Positions 62,052-64,000 of a DNA stretch of 64,000 nt are shown here, piece by piece. Every line of letters starts with the position of its first letter. Position 1 is the first letter of the stretch. The DNA comes from Martelella mediterranea. GTDB taxonomy: Bacteria; Pseudomonadota; Alphaproteobacteria; Rhizobiales; Rhizobiaceae. The stretch is from contig PVUG01000002.1 of NCBI GenBank assembly GCA_003001975.1, forward strand, positions 1-64,000, written 5' to 3'. The notes under the pieces were generated by a model. The model saw only the letters and a list, made by a program, of their open reading frames with translations. It was not told the origin of the DNA and did not search any database. The position numbers and the translations under genes are program-made.

Positions 62052-63338
62052 ATGGCACATATCGTGATACTGGGCGCAGGCCTCGGCGGCACCATCGCCG
62101 CTTATGAGCTGCGCGAAAAACTCGGCCGGGAACACGCGGTCACCGTGGTCAACAAGGGGTCCGTCTATTCATTCGTCCCCTCGAACCCGTGGGTGGCGGT
62201 GGGCTGGCGCACGCAAGAAGAGGTTCAGGTCGACCTGGAGCCGGTGTTCGCCAAGCGCAACATCACGCTTCGACCCGAAGGCGCTGAAAAGCTGCACCCG
62301 GCGGAAAACCGGATTGAACTGACCGACGGCAGTTCGGTCGATTATGATTATCTGGTGATCGCCACCGGTCCGGAACTGGCCTTCGACGAGATCGAGGGGT
62401 TCGGGCCGGAGACGGGGTTTTCGCAATCCATCTGCGAAACCGGGCATGCGGCAGAGGCGAAATCCGCATTCGATGCCCTGATTGAAAACCCCGGCCCGCT
62501 AGTCGTCGGTGCGGTTCAGGGGGCCTCATGTTTCGGACCGGCCTATGAATTCGCCTTCATCCTCGACAAGGCCCTGCGCGATGCAAAGGTGCGCGACCGG
62601 GTGCCGATGACCTTCGTCACGCCGGAACCCTATATCGGCCATCTCGGTCTTGACGGCGTCGGCGACACCAAGGGGCTGATGGAAAGCGAGCTGCGCGAAC
62701 GCCATATCAAATGGATCACCAATGCCCGCGTCGATCACATGACCGCTGAAAGCGTGGTTGCAGAAGAGATTGGTGCAGACGGCGCGGTGAAGGAGCGCCA
62801 CGAACTGCCGGCAAAATTCAGGATGATGCTGCCAGCCTTCCGCGGCGTCTCGGCGATTCGCGGCATTGAAGGGCTCACCAATCCGCGCGGCTTCGTCATC
62901 ATTGACGAGCACCAGCAGAACCCGGCCTTTGAAAACATCTTCGCCATCGGCGTCGGCGTCGCGATTGCCCCGACCGGCAAGACGGCGGTGCCCGTCGGCG
63001 TGCCGAAAACCGGTTTCATGATCGAATCCATGGCCACCGCGACGGTCGGCAATATCGCGCGGCTGATCGCCGGCGAACAACCCAATGTTCAGGCCACATG
63101 GAACGCCGTCTGCCTGGCCGATTTCGGCGATGGCGGGGTTGCCTTCGTGGCGCAGCCGCAAATCCCGCCGCGCAATGTCAACTGGGCCTCGGAAGGGCGC
63201 TGGGTGCACGCCGCCAAGGTGGGTTTCGAGAAATATTTCCTGCGCAAGGTGAAGACCGGCGTCAGCGAACCCTTCTACGAGAAACTCGCATTGCAGGCGC
63301 TGAAGATCGACAAGCTGAAGGCCGTGACCTTCGACTGA
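62052..63338 (+). CDS. sqr: Sulfide:quinone oxidoreductase
   Basis: A 428-residue FAD flavoprotein of the disulfide reductase family: VILGAGLGGTIAAYELREKLG at the N-terminus, YLVIATGPELAFDEIEG, and NIFAIGVGVAIAPTGKTAVPVGVPKTG for the second FAD contact. Three Cys stand where SQR needs them: Cys128 (SICETG), Cys160 (GASCFGPAYEF) and Cys354 (NAVCLADFG), the same spacing as in type I SQR. It would oxidise sulfide at the membrane, passing electrons to quinone and making polysulfide or sulfur. GGGAGGAAG precedes the ATG. The stop codon TGA takes its A from the adjoining repeat element. Confidence 0.87.
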   Translation: MAHIVILGAGLGGTIAAYELREKLGREHAVTVVNKGSVYSFVPSNPWVAVGWRTQEEVQVDLEPVFAKRNITLRPEGAEKLHPAENRIELTDGSSVDYDYLVIATGPELAFDEIEGFGPETGFSQSICETGHAAEAKSAFDALIENPGPLVVGAVQGASCFGPAYEFAFILDKALRDAKVRDRVPMTFVTPEPYIGHLGLDGVGDTKGLMESELRERHIKWITNARVDHMTAESVVAEEIGADGAVKERHELPAKFRMMLPAFRGVSAIRGIEGLTNPRGFVIIDEHQQNPAFENIFAIGVGVAIAPTGKTAVPVGVPKTGFMIESMATATVGNIARLIAGEQPNVQATWNAVCLADFGDGGVAFVAQPQIPPRNVNWASEGRWVHAAKVGFEKYFLRKVKTGVSEPFYEKLALQALKIDKLKAVTFD

Positions 63339-63606
63339 TACCAAGAGTCAATGATTAGGACCCATATGACCGGAGCGATTTTGAAAGCCGGCTAGGCGAA
63401 AACCGCAGTCGTAGCCATCGCTACGGCGAGGATTTTCAACGACGCGGGCTTTCAAAAGCGCCCGGCCCTTTAAGGGTGCGGCTGGAATGGCCGCCGAGGG
63501 CGTCAAAATCCTCGCGCGATGCTACGGCATCGCTCTGCGGTGTTTTCCTACTCGGACAGCCATTCCAGCGCGCATCATATGAGTCTTAATCATTGACTCT
63601 TGGTAT
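63338..63606. repeat. Palindromic mobile-element-like repeat, copy 2 (MITE-like)
   Basis: 269 bp, the inverted orientation of copy 1 at 27103-27369 with high identity throughout, including the terminal ATACCAAGAGTCAATG, the GGCTTTCAAAAGCGC-type arm and the GGCTGGAATGG arm. Differences are scattered substitutions and small changes, for example ACCCATATGA against ACTCATATGA. No coding potential. Like copy 1 it touches the end of a gene. Confidence 0.85.
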
Positions 63607-63651
63607 GAGACGCGGAAGCGGCCGGAAGGGAAGCCCCGCCGGCCGCGACTT

Positions 63652-64000
63652 TTAAGGATAGAGATAGTATTTGTCCCACTGGGACCGCGGAATTTCGGCG
63701 CCGATCTTGAAGCTGAAATCCTTTATCTTCAGCTCGCTCCGGTCGGTCGTGCAATGATAGCTGAGGTGATACCAGTGCTGGTGCGTGCGAAACACGGCGC
63801 CGTTTGCATCGATCGTATCGCCCTTCACCACCGGGGGTTCGAACGTATAGGCGATTACCTTGTCGGGGTTCATGTCCTTGCGGGCGGCATCGATTCGCGA
63901 AAGCGCCTCGACATCACAGCGCTGTTCCAGTTCCTCTTCCGGATCAAGACGCTGAAGCTCGGCGGCAACGCGCTTGTTGAGCGCAAAGGCCGGCAGGCCG
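63652..64000 (-). CDS. DUF930 protein, C-terminal part (runs off the right edge)
   Basis: Reading leftward from the window edge the frame is open for 115 codons before the stop at 63652: GLPAFALNKRVAAELQRLDP, then EELEQRCDVEALSRI, DKVIAYTFEPPVVKGDTI, GAVFRTHQHWYHLSYHC and the end IPRSQWDKYYLYP. These match the DUF930 domain of Rhizobiales, of unknown function, often in a longer membrane-anchored or exported protein. The first Met inside the window (63873) is internal, so the gene begins beyond 64000. Confidence 0.85.
   Translation of the reverse strand, partial: GLPAFALNKRVAAELQRLDPEEELEQRCDVEALSRIDAARKDMNPDKVIAYTFEPPVVKGDTIDANGAVFRTHQHWYHLSYHCTTDRSELKIKDFSFKIGAEIPRSQWDKYYLYP

Noticed and set aside
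63652-63873. 73-residue gene starting at the Met at 63873
   Set aside because: The frame is open and keeps DUF930 similarity up to the window edge, so this Met is internal and the gene is a partial one running past 64000.

Overview
The window is chromosomal DNA from an alphaproteobacterium of the order Hyphomicrobiales, most likely Rhizobiaceae or a close relative. The evidence is a clear RirA iron regulator, the gene content (GlpD/GlpK, KtrAB-type K+ uptake, ATP-grasp/alpha-E/transglutaminase trio, DUF930, DUF1045, DUF1206), RIME-like intergenic palindromes and a uniformly high-GC, densely packed genome. Genus and species cannot be told from the sequence alone. No rRNA, tRNA, CRISPR array, prophage or replication origin was seen.

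Layout. 1-430: the 5' end of an IS110-family insertion sequence running off the left edge, with a hairpin-rich leader that could encode a bridge RNA. 592-12371: a DUF1206 membrane protein, then a five-gene sugar or glycoside import operon (binding protein, two permeases, a GH63-like hydrolase, an ATPase), a class III aminotransferase, a LacI regulator and an FGGY kinase. 12656-14863: rirA divergent from a ferric-iron binding protein gene, with an Irr-type (ICE) box and an IRO box between them, then a small lipoprotein. 15075-33089: a Wzx/Wzy-type exopolysaccharide locus with two outer-membrane export lipoproteins, a chain-length protein, a polymerase, a flippase, three glycosyltransferases, a WecG-sugar transferase fusion, and its own phosphorelay (hybrid kinase plus LuxR-type regulator). 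Five copies of a GGATAGG-containing dyad lie in the promoter regions of this locus. 33265-35271: KtrA/KtrB potassium uptake.

35302-41413: a tight leftward purine/allantoin catabolic run (PuuE, UraD, allantoicase, AllA, UraH, a phosphoesterase) preceded by DUF1045 and an FAD oxidoreductase that faces mnmD. 42493-43833: an RhlE-type DEAD-box helicase. 44088-45266: a secreted sialidase-like protein. 45582-48793: the ATP-grasp/alpha-E/transglutaminase operon. 49170-50672: guaB. 50857-53439: a Tat-exported metallo-beta-lactamase-fold hydrolase and an MFS transporter. 53470-55634: two overlapping secreted alpha/beta-hydrolase genes. 55902-58941: glpD-glpK behind an array of AAACGAA repeats. 58942-61710: acetyltransferase, LprI-like protein, hemolysin III, DksA/TraR-like protein, universal stress protein. 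62052-63338: sulfide:quinone oxidoreductase. 63652-64000: a partial DUF930 gene.

Two copies in opposite orientation of a roughly 268-bp palindromic element with near-perfect 30-bp terminal inverted repeats (27103-27369 and 63338-63606) abut or overlap the stop codons of the sensor kinase and of the sulfide:quinone oxidoreductase. The features most worth following up are this element, the exopolysaccharide dyad regulon with its local phosphorelay, and the IS110 leader.
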